A model generated the notes under the pieces. That model did not search any database. It was not told where the DNA came from and saw only the letters and a list, made by a program, of their open reading frames with translations. A stretch of 64,000 nucleotides of DNA from JAFGXT01 sp963677165. Lineage in GTDB: Bacteria; Verrucomicrobiota; Lentisphaeria; Victivallales; SZUA-371. Below, piece after piece: positions 26,597 to 35,133 of the stretch; position 1 is the stretch's first letter, and each line of letters begins with the position of its first letter. A program made the translations under genes and the position numbers. Location of the stretch: assembly GCA_963677165.2 (NCBI GenBank), contig CAXXSX010000002.1:310001-374000 (forward strand). The letters are read 5' to 3'.

Positions 26597-26709
26597 GTAT
26601 ACGGAGGTCCGCCAAGACCCTAGCAGCAACAAGCAAACACCGCCCAAGTATACACAAGGGTGTTGTTTTCCTGTCCGTGCTGCTTGTAAATTTGGCGGTT
26701 TCCGTATAC
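26597..26709. repeat. 113-bp imperfect palindrome
   Basis: The outer arms GTATACGGAGGTCCGCCAA (26597-26615) and TTGGCGGTTTCCGTATAC (26692-26709) are near-complementary. Inside, AGCAGC pairs with GCTGCT and CACC..CCC with GGG..GTG, giving a long interrupted stem around a central AAGTATACA. This could be a folded RNA, a MITE-like element or a cruciform. It differs in sequence from the GTAGGG family. Confidence 0.6.
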
Positions 26710-26810
26710 ACGAACGAAAATAAATTCACGCAATAATCACGTGAAAACTATGATTGTAAAATTCTTAAATTATCTGAATAAAATCTCTCCGAATTTATGA
26801 TTTCTTTTAA

Positions 26811-26989
26811 GTAGTTGCGATCTCCGAGCGCAAAAAGCACGTCTACCGCAAACGCCGTAGACACGGATTACCCCAAATAATCAAAAGCCTGAATACATTG
26901 ATCTCAATATATTCGTAACTTTATAGGTTCCCCACAAATCCACACGATATCAGCAGAATTGCTATTTGCGCTCGGAGATCGCAAGCTAC
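26811..26989. repeat. Inverted repeat pair including 44-bp repeat copy B
   Basis: The arm at 26811-26834 (GTAGTTGCGATCTCCGAGCG followed by CAAA) is the inverse complement of 26965-26989 apart from one inserted base. The right arm is part of 26946-26989, the second copy of the 44-bp repeat also found at 26031-26074. No gene lies between the arms; the hairpin at 26841-26862 sits inside. The structure looks like a small non-autonomous element or its remnant. Confidence 0.6.
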
Positions 26990-27205
26990 TCTGAAAACGA
27001 GAATGCGATGCATTCAATTATATTTATTACTATAATCACTTCTCAAAGCTTTTTCAATGAGAGAATAAGCATTGACTCACGTGTAAATACATGTAATAAT
27101 GTGTACACACAAACCACAACTTGATTCTGTTTCCTTATTTGAATTATAAAAATAAATGTTATATATTATTACATTCAAGATAATTGGCCCATTCTGAGGA
27201 GAAGG

Positions 27206-27874
27206 ATGTTAAAGCACGAAGATAAATTAACAAGTGATGACCAAAAGCAATATTATAACTTTTTAAATAAGTTTTTTGCTCGACCTAAGCCTAGAATAGC
27301 CGATGATTATATGAAAAAGTTTTGTACACCAAATTTTCTTTGGTTCCCTATCACCTTCGCTATAATATTTGCATGTGTCACTTTCTGCACTCCGATATTC
27401 GTACAAAAAAACAGACCAAACCAAGGCGGCCCGGCCCTTCATCCACTCGTGCGAAAAGAACTGCAAAAACAACATTTACAGCTAGCCCAACCATCCACTC
27501 AGAGCAATCGTAAACCTTTTAGTGCGCTTAATTTTGCAACTTTACTCTTTTTCTCATGGAGCGCATGGGGATTCTTCACTAAATATAAAAGAGTTCAGAC
27601 TATACAAAACGGGAATATTGAAATTGCTAAGGTCACAAAAATAAAAAAATATGGTGCTTACCGTAATGGAATCGCGATTTATAAAATAAATTTGTCTCTT
27701 TTAAATACTCAAAAACAGGTAAAATGCCATTGCTATTTACGAGGAGAAGTAATCAACTATTTTTATGATATATTCGAATCATCAAATGACAACGCATTAG
27801 ATGTAATCTATGACAACCATAGAGAAGTGATCCTGCCCCTGGCTTTAATCCTTTCAAGAAGGTATTATAAATAA
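27206..27874 (+). CDS. DUF3592-like membrane protein of unknown function (paralogue of 25331-25930)
   Basis: A 222-residue protein with AGGAG four bases before ATG 27206. The N-terminal soluble ~45 residues lead to a first helix (FLWFPITFAIIFACVTF), a ~50-residue hydrophilic loop rich in Pro/Gln, a second helix (FATLLFFSWSAWGFFT), and a C-terminal soluble domain. That domain reads AKVTKIKKYG, YKINLSLLNT, CYLRGEVINYF and LDVIYDNHREVILPLALI. It shares the C-terminal domain with 25331-25930 but has a longer extracytoplasmic loop. It is separated from its paralogue by repeats and the STAS-like gene. Function unknown. Confidence 0.65.
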   Translation: MLKHEDKLTSDDQKQYYNFLNKFFARPKPRIADDYMKKFCTPNFLWFPITFAIIFACVTFCTPIFVQKNRPNQGGPALHPLVRKELQKQHLQLAQPSTQSNRKPFSALNFATLLFFSWSAWGFFTKYKRVQTIQNGNIEIAKVTKIKKYGAYRNGIAIYKINLSLLNTQKQVKCHCYLRGEVINYFYDIFESSNDNALDVIYDNHREVILPLALILSRRYYK

Positions 27875-27945
27875 ACAGCTTATCATCAAACCTGCGCATT
27901 GTCATATTTCTGAGTTCTCCGCTCAACGCTGTCGGTCGTATCGAC

Positions 27946-27984
27946 GAAAAAGCCGCCGGAAATCATTACAATTTTCCGGCGGCT
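27946..27984 (-). terminator. Rho-independent terminator of carA
   Basis: A perfect 12-bp GC-rich stem (27951-27962 with 27973-27984; arms AGCCGCCGGAAA and TTTCCGGCGGCT) with a 10-base loop. It is followed on the minus strand by five T (27946-27950). It lies 31 bases beyond the carA stop. Being nearly symmetric, it may also help end transcription from the plus-strand gene at 27206. Confidence 0.85.
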
Positions 27985-28015
27985 GAAATATTATCAACGC
28001 GATCAGTCGTACTGA

Positions 28016-29170
28016 TTAACGCGACATGAGTTTTTTGAACTGTCCGAAGAGATGCTGGGGGTCGTGTGGACCCGGAGCAGCTTCCGGATGGTACTGAACC
28101 GCAAACATCGGCTCAGTCTTGTGACGAATACCTTCAATGGTATTATCATTCAAGTTGATGTGGGTTGCTTCAAGGCATGACGGGAATGTATCCATATCAA
28201 CCGCGAAGTTATGGTTCTGGGAAGTAATATCCACAGAACGGTCTTCCATATTCATCACCGGATGGTTACAGCCGTGATGACCGAATTTCAGTCTGAACGT
28301 TTTGGCGCCGCATGCCAGTGACAGCAACTGGTGACCAAGACAGATCCCCATGATCGGAACCTTACCGATCAGCTCGCGTCCGGCTTCAATGGCGTAGGAT
28401 ACGGCAGCCGGGTCAGCCGGGCCGTTCGAGAAGAATACGCCATCCGGCTTGTACTTCAGAACTTCAGACGCAGGGGTCTGGGCAGGAACAACACGTACAT
28501 TCATGCCTGCCAGACGCAGGTTACGAAGAATGTTCCATTTGATACCGAAGTCGTATGCCACGATATTATATTCAATCGGAGGCAACTCAGTAGTGATACC
28601 CCAGGTAGCGGTCTTTGCGCCATCTTCATCCCAGATGAAAGTTTCATCGCAGGATACCTTTGACGCATAATCCTGATTATCGAGTCCGCACCATTCTTTT
28701 GCCTTGGCAACTCCTTCTTCCTGAGAGATGCTTTCAGCCGAACAGTGCATGAAGCCCTTCAGGGTACCGGTGCTGCGCAGCAACGTAGTCAGCGCGCGGG
28801 TATCGATACCGGCAATCGCGGGGATACCGGCTTCTTTCAGCGCATCACTGAGAGAAACTTCTGATCTCCAGTTGCTCGGTACGTTAAGATTGTGAATAAT
28901 AAAACCGTTAAAGAAAAGCTTCCGGGATTCCATATCCGCGGCATTGATGCCGGTATTACCGATTTCGGTATAAGTCATTGTAACGAACTGTCCGGCATAG
29001 GAAGGATCACTGATGATCTCCTGATACCCGGTCAGACCGGTATTAAACACAACTTCGCCCACCGAATCAACCGGTGCACCGACAGAATAGCCGCACAGGA
29101 CGGTACCGTTTTCCAGCGCCAGAAACGCCGGCTTTTCTCTTTGCTCTTTCCAGTTATAGCAATGTCCCAT
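28016..29170 (-). CDS. carA: Carbamoyl-phosphate synthase small (glutaminase) subunit
   Basis: Supplies ammonia from glutamine to CarB for carbamoyl-phosphate, the entry to pyrimidine and arginine synthesis. The start ATG 29170 has GGTGG eight bases upstream; a GTG at 29182 overlaps that site and is rejected. The N-terminal CPSase small-chain domain (~1-170) has VFNTGLTGYQEIISDPSYAG and AGIDTRALT. The C-terminal class I glutamine amidotransferase has Cys277 in MGICLGHQ and the His361-Pro-Glu363 pair in QYHPEAAPGPHD, so the triad is complete. At 384 residues it is normal length. It stands alone: carB is not in the window. A hairpin at 29339-29363 lies far upstream in the possible leader. Confidence 0.97.
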   Translation of the reverse strand: MGHCYNWKEQREKPAFLALENGTVLCGYSVGAPVDSVGEVVFNTGLTGYQEIISDPSYAGQFVTMTYTEIGNTGINAADMESRKLFFNGFIIHNLNVPSNWRSEVSLSDALKEAGIPAIAGIDTRALTTLLRSTGTLKGFMHCSAESISQEEGVAKAKEWCGLDNQDYASKVSCDETFIWDEDGAKTATWGITTELPPIEYNIVAYDFGIKWNILRNLRLAGMNVRVVPAQTPASEVLKYKPDGVFFSNGPADPAAVSYAIEAGRELIGKVPIMGICLGHQLLSLACGAKTFRLKFGHHGCNHPVMNMEDRSVDITSQNHNFAVDMDTFPSCLEATHINLNDNTIEGIRHKTEPMFAVQYHPEAAPGPHDPQHLFGQFKKLMSR

Positions 29171-29634
29171 GTAGATTTCCACCTGTATTTACAATTCATC
29201 CGGCCGCAATTCGACCGTTTTTCTAATTTCCATTTTCAAACATACATAAAATGAATAGTAATATAATACGCTTTTTCAAAATAGATACCACCAACCATGA
29301 AAAAAAAACAAAAAAGCCCCCTCTCCGCAAACCGGTTACTCCAATTTTTATAGAAAAATGGAGATTTGGTTAAGAGTGAAAAGAGAAGAGTGCTTGATGG
29401 GATAAGTTTCTCCCATACCCTCTCAAAAAAACATATGGAATATATTTTCCATGGTAGGGAAGGTTCTCCGCAACCGTCCGCTATTTTGTGCCCAAGCACA
29501 AAATCCAGGAAAACGGCGCGCTGCGGAGAGCACGCCCTACCCGAAATCGCTTCGAGAGCCATTTGTTTTTACAATCGCTTGATGATATAGTTAAAATATT
29601 AGTTTTTTATTATATGCAAAAAGGGGGAAGTGAC
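29171..29634. other. Gene-free region between carA and the next plus-strand gene
   Basis: Contains a hairpin (CTCCA, TTTTT paired with AAAAA, TGGAG; 29339-29363), which on the minus strand would precede a G-rich stretch and T runs in the carA leader and could be an attenuator, and GTAGGG repeat copy 2 (29453-29541). No gene seen. Confidence 0.4.
29453..29541. repeat. Palindromic dispersed repeat GGTAGGG...CCCTACC, copy 2
   Basis: An 89-bp element with terminal GGTAGGG/CCCTACC, inner TTCTCCGCA / TGCGGAGAGC arms and a central perfect stem ATTTTGTG/CACAAAAT around CCCAAG. It is closely similar to 26112-26198 and 59181-59269. It sits between carA and the small membrane-protein gene 29635. Confidence 0.87.
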
Positions 29635-30123
29635 ATGAAATTTATCCCGCGTGATATAAAAATAAGAAGCTGGTGGGTGCTGTGCTGCTGGATACCGTAT
29701 TTTCTCCTTAATTGGAGTACTTTTCAGCACATGTATAACCATTTGGTAGAAATATTTTCAGGGCAGTATCAACATATCACAGTCTCGCCGTGTGGTCCGG
29801 AGCCTAATGCGAGAGCTTGCTTTTTTGTATGGTGCATAGTTACCATATTTACCACCGTCTATTCAGGCATAATCCGATTAATAAGTTTATGGGGCAAAAA
29901 GAAAAATTACCTGGCATTCATTATCCCGTTCGGAATCACTTTTATCGGTGTTATTTTTCACTGGTTATGGAGTTTCTACATTTTAAACTCTTATATTCAT
30001 CAACTGGGAATGACTGACAACCGGCAAAAAGGAATGTACTACATGATATTGGGAATAATTCTTTGGTGTGCCTATTCCGCATTGATCTGTTACCCCTGGA
30101 AACGGAACTCCAAGGAGGAATAA
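29635..30123 (+). CDS. Four-helix membrane protein of unknown function
   Basis: A 162-residue protein; start at ATG 29635 after a G-rich ribosome site (AGGGGGAAG). The longer upstream frame is rejected because it runs through the GTAGGG repeat. Hydrophobic helices lie at roughly residues 12-30 (WWVLCCWIPYFLLNW), 60-85, 95-118 (LAFIIPFGITFIGVIFHWLW) and 135-155. No recognisable domain. It is followed 6 bases later by another small membrane protein, and the pair probably forms a two-gene unit. Function unknown. Confidence 0.6.
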   Translation: MKFIPRDIKIRSWWVLCCWIPYFLLNWSTFQHMYNHLVEIFSGQYQHITVSPCGPEPNARACFFVWCIVTIFTTVYSGIIRLISLWGKKKNYLAFIIPFGITFIGVIFHWLWSFYILNSYIHQLGMTDNRQKGMYYMILGIILWCAYSALICYPWKRNSKEE

Positions 30124-30129
30124 AAACAA

Positions 30130-30363
30130 ATGAAATACGTAGGATGGATTACAATCTTACTAAGCGTCTTGCTATGTTTAGTCTTCAAATTTTATGTGGT
30201 TGAAATCGCATATACAAAACTGCCAGACGGAAATTACGGCGAACTTTACGGCCCCGTTTCCTATTGTAAAAATTACGTATATTTACTGTTGGCTATAATG
30301 TTTGTTGCGGGAACAGGTTTCCTGCTTCCATGGAGAGAACTTAAAAAGAAATCCGGTGAGTAG
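30130..30363 (+). CDS. Small two-helix membrane protein of unknown function
   Basis: A 77-residue protein. An AAGGAGG site overlaps the stop of the preceding gene, supporting real and coupled translation. The first helix is VGWITILLSVLLCLVFKFYVV and the second is YLLLAIMFVAGTGFLL, separated by a short Tyr/Gly-rich loop (LPDGNYGELYGPVSYCKNY). The tail WRELKKKSGE is basic, suggesting a cytoplasmic C-terminus. No family recognised. Confidence 0.55.
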   Translation: MKYVGWITILLSVLLCLVFKFYVVEIAYTKLPDGNYGELYGPVSYCKNYVYLLLAIMFVAGTGFLLPWRELKKKSGE

Positions 30364-30387
30364 CAATAAACTGCATTATTCTTTCTC

Positions 30388-30739
30388 TCATAAAAGGAGG
30401 TACGCGGCTACACTATTTTTTTCTGCATCTCTATACAACTCCTGCATTTTTTCAAGCTCAACATCTTTAAAGTTAACGTCTTCCGCATACTCCGTCTCGT
30501 GAGTATAGTTGGCGAGTCCAGTTTTTCTTATATGGTACCTTGCAATAACTTCTGCGCCATAGGGGTCGGAGTAGTCTACATAACAAAATATATAAATATT
30601 ATCTTCTTCGAGCTTTTCATCGTTTTTTCGCAGTCACATAAATATCAATAGGAGTTACTTCGTGTCCAACTTCTCTTAATTCCTTGGCCGTGACAAGAGA
30701 ATGTCCATTTTTCATCGTGAAAATTGCCAGAATATTCAT
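30388..30739 (-). pseudogene. Frameshifted gene of unknown function (~116 residues)
   Basis: Reading the minus strand from ATG 30739 (AAGG upstream) gives MNILAIFTMKNGHSLVTAKE... IYVTAK, and then a stop just after a run of six A (plus-strand T at 30623-30628). Removing one A restores a continuous frame: NDEKLEEDNIYIFCYVDY, SDPYGAEVIARYHIRKTG, LEKMQELYRDAEK, ending LLL at 30388. The two halves make one plausible soluble protein. It is therefore either a single-base-insertion pseudogene, a slippage-corrected gene or a sequencing error. The start resembles a small alpha/beta protein, but no family is recognised. Confidence 0.6.
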
Positions 30740-31145
30740 ATGATGCCTTTTTATTGAAATAATTAATAATCACTCGCAGAAAAAACTCTATAAGAATGAA
30801 ATCGAACCTGTTTGAGTTTCCTGCATTTTTAGCTTAAACCCCAGCATTAATAGGTTGTATATTTTAAGCATTTTTTATACCATTGTGAGGTCGGCTCGAG
30901 CTTGAACTCAGAGGTGGTGATATTGCTTGCAAGGCATAGTATAAAAACATCGAGGTGTCAAAAAAAGCATCATGTGGAACTCCTGGAGTGCAAGAAAATA
31001 ATAAAAGATGAAACATCATCTTTCAGAAGAAACGACGAGATACTGCTTTTAAATCAACATTACCATCCTTGAATTAGTATATCAAAGCATATATATTTCA
31101 TCTAAAATAACTATATTTTATTATTCTATATTAGAAAGGTCGACT
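30740..31145. other. Gene-free AT-rich stretch
   Basis: About 400 bases between the frameshifted gene and the glycosyltransferase. Stops occur in every frame and I see no convincing repeat or RNA. It should carry the promoter of the downstream gene; an AAAGG ribosome-like site is at 31135-31139. Confidence 0.4.
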
Positions 31146-31190
31146 ATTTTTATACAAAAAAATAAATATCTATCTCTCTATACTGCTGTA

Positions 31191-32783
31191 TTGTTTGCAA
31201 TATTTCTGGGTGGTATTATTCTGCGTTGCAATGCCTTAACTTCAAGGTCTTTTGAATATGATGAACTCTGGACGCTATACAACTACAGTAGTCTGCCTTT
31301 TTGCGAGATATTTAAGCAACTTACTATTGCAAACAACCATCCGATTAATTCGCTACTGATCAAATGGTGCGTCTCTTTATTCGGAAATACAGGGATAAGA
31401 ATACCTGCTTTAATATGTGGAATTCTCACAATTCCTGTAGTTTGCAAAATTGCATGGATACTTTTGAAAAACAGATTTGCAGTTGTTTTGGCGGCTGTAC
31501 TGATTTCATTTAATGCATGCCTTGTCCATTTCTCTCAAACTGGTCGGGGATACTCCATACAAACATTTTTTATCGCACTCTTTTTCTTGTTTGTCTTACT
31601 ACAAAAAGAACACTCAGCCTCATCATTAAAAAAACGTTATTTGTTTTGCATTGGCAGTTCAATTTCAGCAATTCTATCCATGTTAACGCTGACAACATCT
31701 ATTCTTATTGTATTCCCTGTCCTATGTTGGGATCTGGGAGAAAATATCCTGTTATTTAAAGAAAAGAAAACATCGGTAAAAAATTTGATTCCTGAACTAT
31801 GTGGTTGGAGTATAACAGGTTTTTTTGTGATATTGTGGTATATCGGAAACTATTCAGCATTTAGACAAAAACAGGGATGTGGTATCGAAATTACCAGTTT
31901 GGGACAGTTAGTTAGTTATTTCGCAAGAATCAGCGTAGCGATTGTTCCCGTGTGGATTATTCCACTTGTTTTACTAATGCTGATAAAGAACAGAGCACTA
32001 TTTATGAAGCTGATATTTCCTGTTGCTTTTATGTATGTGTCTGCAATAATCTTCAATGCTGGATTTAAACGTGTATATGCACCTTTAATTCCTTTTATTA
32101 TTTTAGGCGCAACTGGAGGAACTGTATATCTGGCTGAGATATTAGGACCTAAAAAAAAATTAGTCCACATCAATATTCTAATTGTTACTTTAGTGCTATC
32201 TTTTTGGTCCTGTAATATACAATTGAAGGATTGGCATCCCATTGATTGGACAAAAGCGTTCAATGCTGCATATTCCAAAGGTTTCTTTCCGATTTGTTCC
32301 GGGAATGGCAGTTATACCGTACGAGTCAACAACTTCCCTGATTCTTTAATAAACAACTATTTAGCCATCTCAAGCCTAAACGAAAAAACGATTATTGCAA
32401 ATATTGGAGAAAAGAATATTAATGGAACTCTTCAAGGATCAGCAACAGAAATTACCACAGACAAATTATCTCCATTCATGAATGGAAATACATATTTATA
32501 TCATCTAAAAAAAGCAGAGGAATTACATAACGGAGATATTGTTTTGATAAAAATTGGTCCCTGTCAAAAAGCAGATGCATATGAATTCAAAAAGCGTATT
32601 AGAGACTTTTCCTTATTGATTAACTGTTGGTTGAATGAAACCTTTAAAGACAAAGATGGAAATCCAGTTGAAGCCGAAATTTCTACAGTTAAAATAAACC
32701 GTCCTGAAATTGCCGCCTATCTTAAGAATCTGGAAAAATATTCTCAAGGTCACTTGGTCACATACAAACTTATATCGTTTTAA
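31191..32783 (+). CDS. GT39/PMT-type integral membrane glycosyltransferase
   Basis: At least 530 residues, with about ten hydrophobic helices. The family signature is near the N-terminus: an acidic pair in FEYDELWT within the first periplasmic loop, then NNHPINSLLIKW, as in dolichol/undecaprenyl-phosphate-mannose-type transferases (ArnT/PMT/RgtA-like). These move a sugar from a lipid carrier to a protein or lipid on the outer face. A soluble C-terminal domain (~360-530) follows. The start is unclear: TTG 31191 has no ribosome site and cuts the first helix, whereas the frame extends upstream past ATT 31146, which has AAAGG at the right spacing. Base composition is more AT-rich than the neighbours, hinting at transfer. 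Confidence 0.78.
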   Translation: MFAIFLGGIILRCNALTSRSFEYDELWTLYNYSSLPFCEIFKQLTIANNHPINSLLIKWCVSLFGNTGIRIPALICGILTIPVVCKIAWILLKNRFAVVLAAVLISFNACLVHFSQTGRGYSIQTFFIALFFLFVLLQKEHSASSLKKRYLFCIGSSISAILSMLTLTTSILIVFPVLCWDLGENILLFKEKKTSVKNLIPELCGWSITGFFVILWYIGNYSAFRQKQGCGIEITSLGQLVSYFARISVAIVPVWIIPLVLLMLIKNRALFMKLIFPVAFMYVSAIIFNAGFKRVYAPLIPFIILGATGGTVYLAEILGPKKKLVHINILIVTLVLSFWSCNIQLKDWHPIDWTKAFNAAYSKGFFPICSGNGSYTVRVNNFPDSLINNYLAISSLNEKTIIANIGEKNINGTLQGSATEITTDKLSPFMNGNTYLYHLKKAEELHNGDIVLIKIGPCQKADAYEFKKRIRDFSLLINCWLNETFKDKDGNPVEAEISTVKINRPEIAAYLKNLEKYSQGHLVTYKLISF

Positions 32784-32794
32784 ATTATAAACAC

Positions 32795-34984
32795 TCAGCG
32801 GGTTTCGGCGTAGGAGCTGATTTTGGACAACGTTTCCATCTGTTCTTTTGTGATCATGTCTTGGTTACAGAGTCTCTCAAGGGCTTTATCCATTGAGATC
32901 ATACCGTCTTTTCTACCGATCTCAATAGCCGAAGGAATCTGCTGAACTTTACCATCGCGCACCAAGGCCTTGATCGCCGGAGTGCCGATCATAACCTCGA
33001 ACGCGGCAATTCTGCCGGTATCATCTTTTCTTAGCAGTAAACGTTGTGAGATAACTCCGAGCAGTGAGGTCGAAAGCTGTAGCCTTATCTGATTCTGCTG
33101 GTGAGAAGGAAAGGAATCTACAATACGGTTTATCGTATCCGGAGCATTATTGGTGTGAAGCGTGGCGATTACCAGATGTCCGGTTTCGGCGGCTGTCAAT
33201 GCGGCAGCAATTGTTTCCGGATCACGCATTTCTCCAATCAAAATAATATCCGGGTCCTGACGCAGTACATACTTCAAGGCCGCCCGGAAAGATTTCGTAT
33301 CGGCATGTACCTCACGCTGCTCAACAATAGCTTTTTTATTGGAATGAACATATTCAATCGGGTCCTCTATCGTAATAATGTGACAATGCCGGTTGTTGTT
33401 GATTCTGTCGATCAACGCCGCCATGGTTGTACTTTTTCCGTGACCGGTCGGACCTGTAACCAGTATCAAACCATGTTTTTTATCACTCAATTTAATGATG
33501 GGATCAGGAATACCAAGCTCGGCAAGTCCGGGAATATCCTGCGGAATGACCCTTAACGCAGCGCCAACATTACCTCGCTGGAAAAAGCCGTTCACCCTGA
33601 ATCGATGGACCGACTTTTTACCCTTGGAATCTTCAAGCCCTATGGTCAATGCAAAATCAATTTCACGCTCATCCTCGAACACGGCACGCTGGCGCGGAGT
33701 CAGCACGCTGAAGAGCAGCCGCTTGGTATCAAGCGGAGTCAGGGGTTCCACGTCCAGCTCGGCAAGTTCGCCTTTATAGCGCAGAGAAGGACATACTCCG
33801 GTCGAAAGGATCAAATCACTGGCATCGTTCGCCACGGCAGCATAAAGCAAACGCTTCATATCCACCTGATCGTTATCCTCTTTACCTTCTCCAAACTCAT
33901 TTCTGAAAGTTTCTATACCGCTTTCCATTCCCTCTATAAGAAAAAGATATTCGGAACGGTTCGTGGCCATACTCGCCCCGTCCGAAAGTTCGATCTTACC
34001 GTCTTTATACAGGTCGCACAAAGCCCGGTCAAAGGTGATCATACCTTCTTCCCTGCCCTGCTTGATGGCTTCTTCCATGGTCTTGTAATCACGTTTGGCA
34101 ATAAGATTTCTGATATGCGGTGTGGCTTTGAGAATCTCAACTGCTGGAATCATTTTCTTTGAATCTTTACGCGGCAGCAGTCGCTGCCCGATCACCCCGG
34201 CCAACGCCAGCGACAGATCATCCGCCGCCTGCATTCTAAGGTGTTCCGGGAAGTGATTGATAATCCTCTCCACCGCCTGAATGGTATCCGAGGTATGCAC
34301 CGTAGACAACACCAGGTGTCCAGTCAGCGCGGCGGTAATCGCCGTCTGCATCGTATCAAGATCGCGCATCTCACCAATAATTATCACATCGGGACTCTCC
34401 CGGACCACGTTACGCAAAGCCTCTGAAAAGCCGGACGTATCAGAACCGACTTCGCGCTGAGTCACCAGGCATTTAATGTCCTTGTGAATGAATTCGATCG
34501 GATCCTCGATCGTTACAATATGCTTATGGCAATGTTTATTTATGTGATTGAGAATGGCCGACATAGTAGTGGATTTACCGGATCCGGTTGAACCCGAAAG
34601 CAAAATCAGTCCACGGTCAAGTTTGGCTAATTCCTTAATCTCCTCCGGGAGGTTAAGTTCCGCAAAATCCAATTTTTCGCCAAGCGGAATAGGACGCGCC
34701 ACAAATGCCGGAAGCGCCTGTTGAGTAAGAAAATTTATCCTGAACCGGGTGGAAACATCTAACGTCAAACCAGAGTCAAAGCTGCCCTTCGTCTTAAAAG
34801 CGGTTTCGGCTTCCGGCAGCAGAATCTCCTTCCGAAACGCATTGATCTTTTCGGCCGCTACTGGCGGTTCATCCAGCACCACTATTTGTCCATGCATTCG
34901 GCAGTACGGAGCTTTTCCGGCAGTAACAAAAACATCAGAAGCTCCATTGGCGGCAGACTGTTTGAGTAATTCGACAATTTCCAT
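32795..34984 (-). CDS. Double-headed PilT/PilU-type pilus retraction ATPase
   Basis: A 729-residue protein made of two complete PilT-like modules in tandem. Module 1 (~1-360) has Walker A GSTGSGKST (131-139), Asp box TIEDPIEF, Walker B IIIGEMRD and His box HLVLSTVHT. Module 2 (~375-729) has Walker A GPTGHGKST, TIEDPIEYVH, ILIGEMRD and HLVIATLHT. Both end with the PilT-type helix (GREEGMITFDRAL, GRKDGMISMDKAL). Normal PilT is one module of about 345-375 residues acting as a hexamer to retract type IV pili. Both modules look catalytically intact, so this is a fusion, not decay. It probably serves the pili or pseudopili formed by this organism's many prepilin-like proteins (inference). Confidence 0.93.
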   Translation of the reverse strand: MEIVELLKQSAANGASDVFVTAGKAPYCRMHGQIVVLDEPPVAAEKINAFRKEILLPEAETAFKTKGSFDSGLTLDVSTRFRINFLTQQALPAFVARPIPLGEKLDFAELNLPEEIKELAKLDRGLILLSGSTGSGKSTTMSAILNHINKHCHKHIVTIEDPIEFIHKDIKCLVTQREVGSDTSGFSEALRNVVRESPDVIIIGEMRDLDTMQTAITAALTGHLVLSTVHTSDTIQAVERIINHFPEHLRMQAADDLSLALAGVIGQRLLPRKDSKKMIPAVEILKATPHIRNLIAKRDYKTMEEAIKQGREEGMITFDRALCDLYKDGKIELSDGASMATNRSEYLFLIEGMESGIETFRNEFGEGKEDNDQVDMKRLLYAAVANDASDLILSTGVCPSLRYKGELAELDVEPLTPLDTKRLLFSVLTPRQRAVFEDEREIDFALTIGLEDSKGKKSVHRFRVNGFFQRGNVGAALRVIPQDIPGLAELGIPDPIIKLSDKKHGLILVTGPTGHGKSTTMAALIDRINNNRHCHIITIEDPIEYVHSNKKAIVEQREVHADTKSFRAALKYVLRQDPDIILIGEMRDPETIAAALTAAETGHLVIATLHTNNAPDTINRIVDSFPSHQQNQIRLQLSTSLLGVISQRLLLRKDDTGRIAAFEVMIGTPAIKALVRDGKVQQIPSAIEIGRKDGMISMDKALERLCNQDMITKEQMETLSKISSYAETR

Positions 34985-35133
34985 AATGCATCTCGCTTTT
35001 GAAAGGATTTCAGGACCGTGTTTCTTCCATTATAACATACTAATTTTAATTTTACAATAGAGAAAAAACAGGAACGATCCGCCAGATTTTAATCATTCCA
35101 CAACCAATTAACCTTGTTTATACTGAGACTGTG

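Larger units (their letters stand above)
26537..27205. other. Gene-free, repeat-rich region
   Basis: About 670 bases hold no credible gene but are dense in symmetry. There is a hairpin at 26557-26584, a 113-bp imperfect palindrome at 26597-26709, inverted arms at 26811-26834 and 26965-26989, and a small hairpin GTCTAC/GTAGAC at 26841-26862. The last ~200 bases are AT-rich and presumably carry the promoter of the gene at 27206. Confidence 0.6.

Noticed and set aside
26557..26989. An insertion sequence carrying the inverted repeats at 26.6-27.0 kb
   Set aside because: No transposase or fragment of one is visible between or near the arms. Only a non-autonomous element or structured RNA remains possible.
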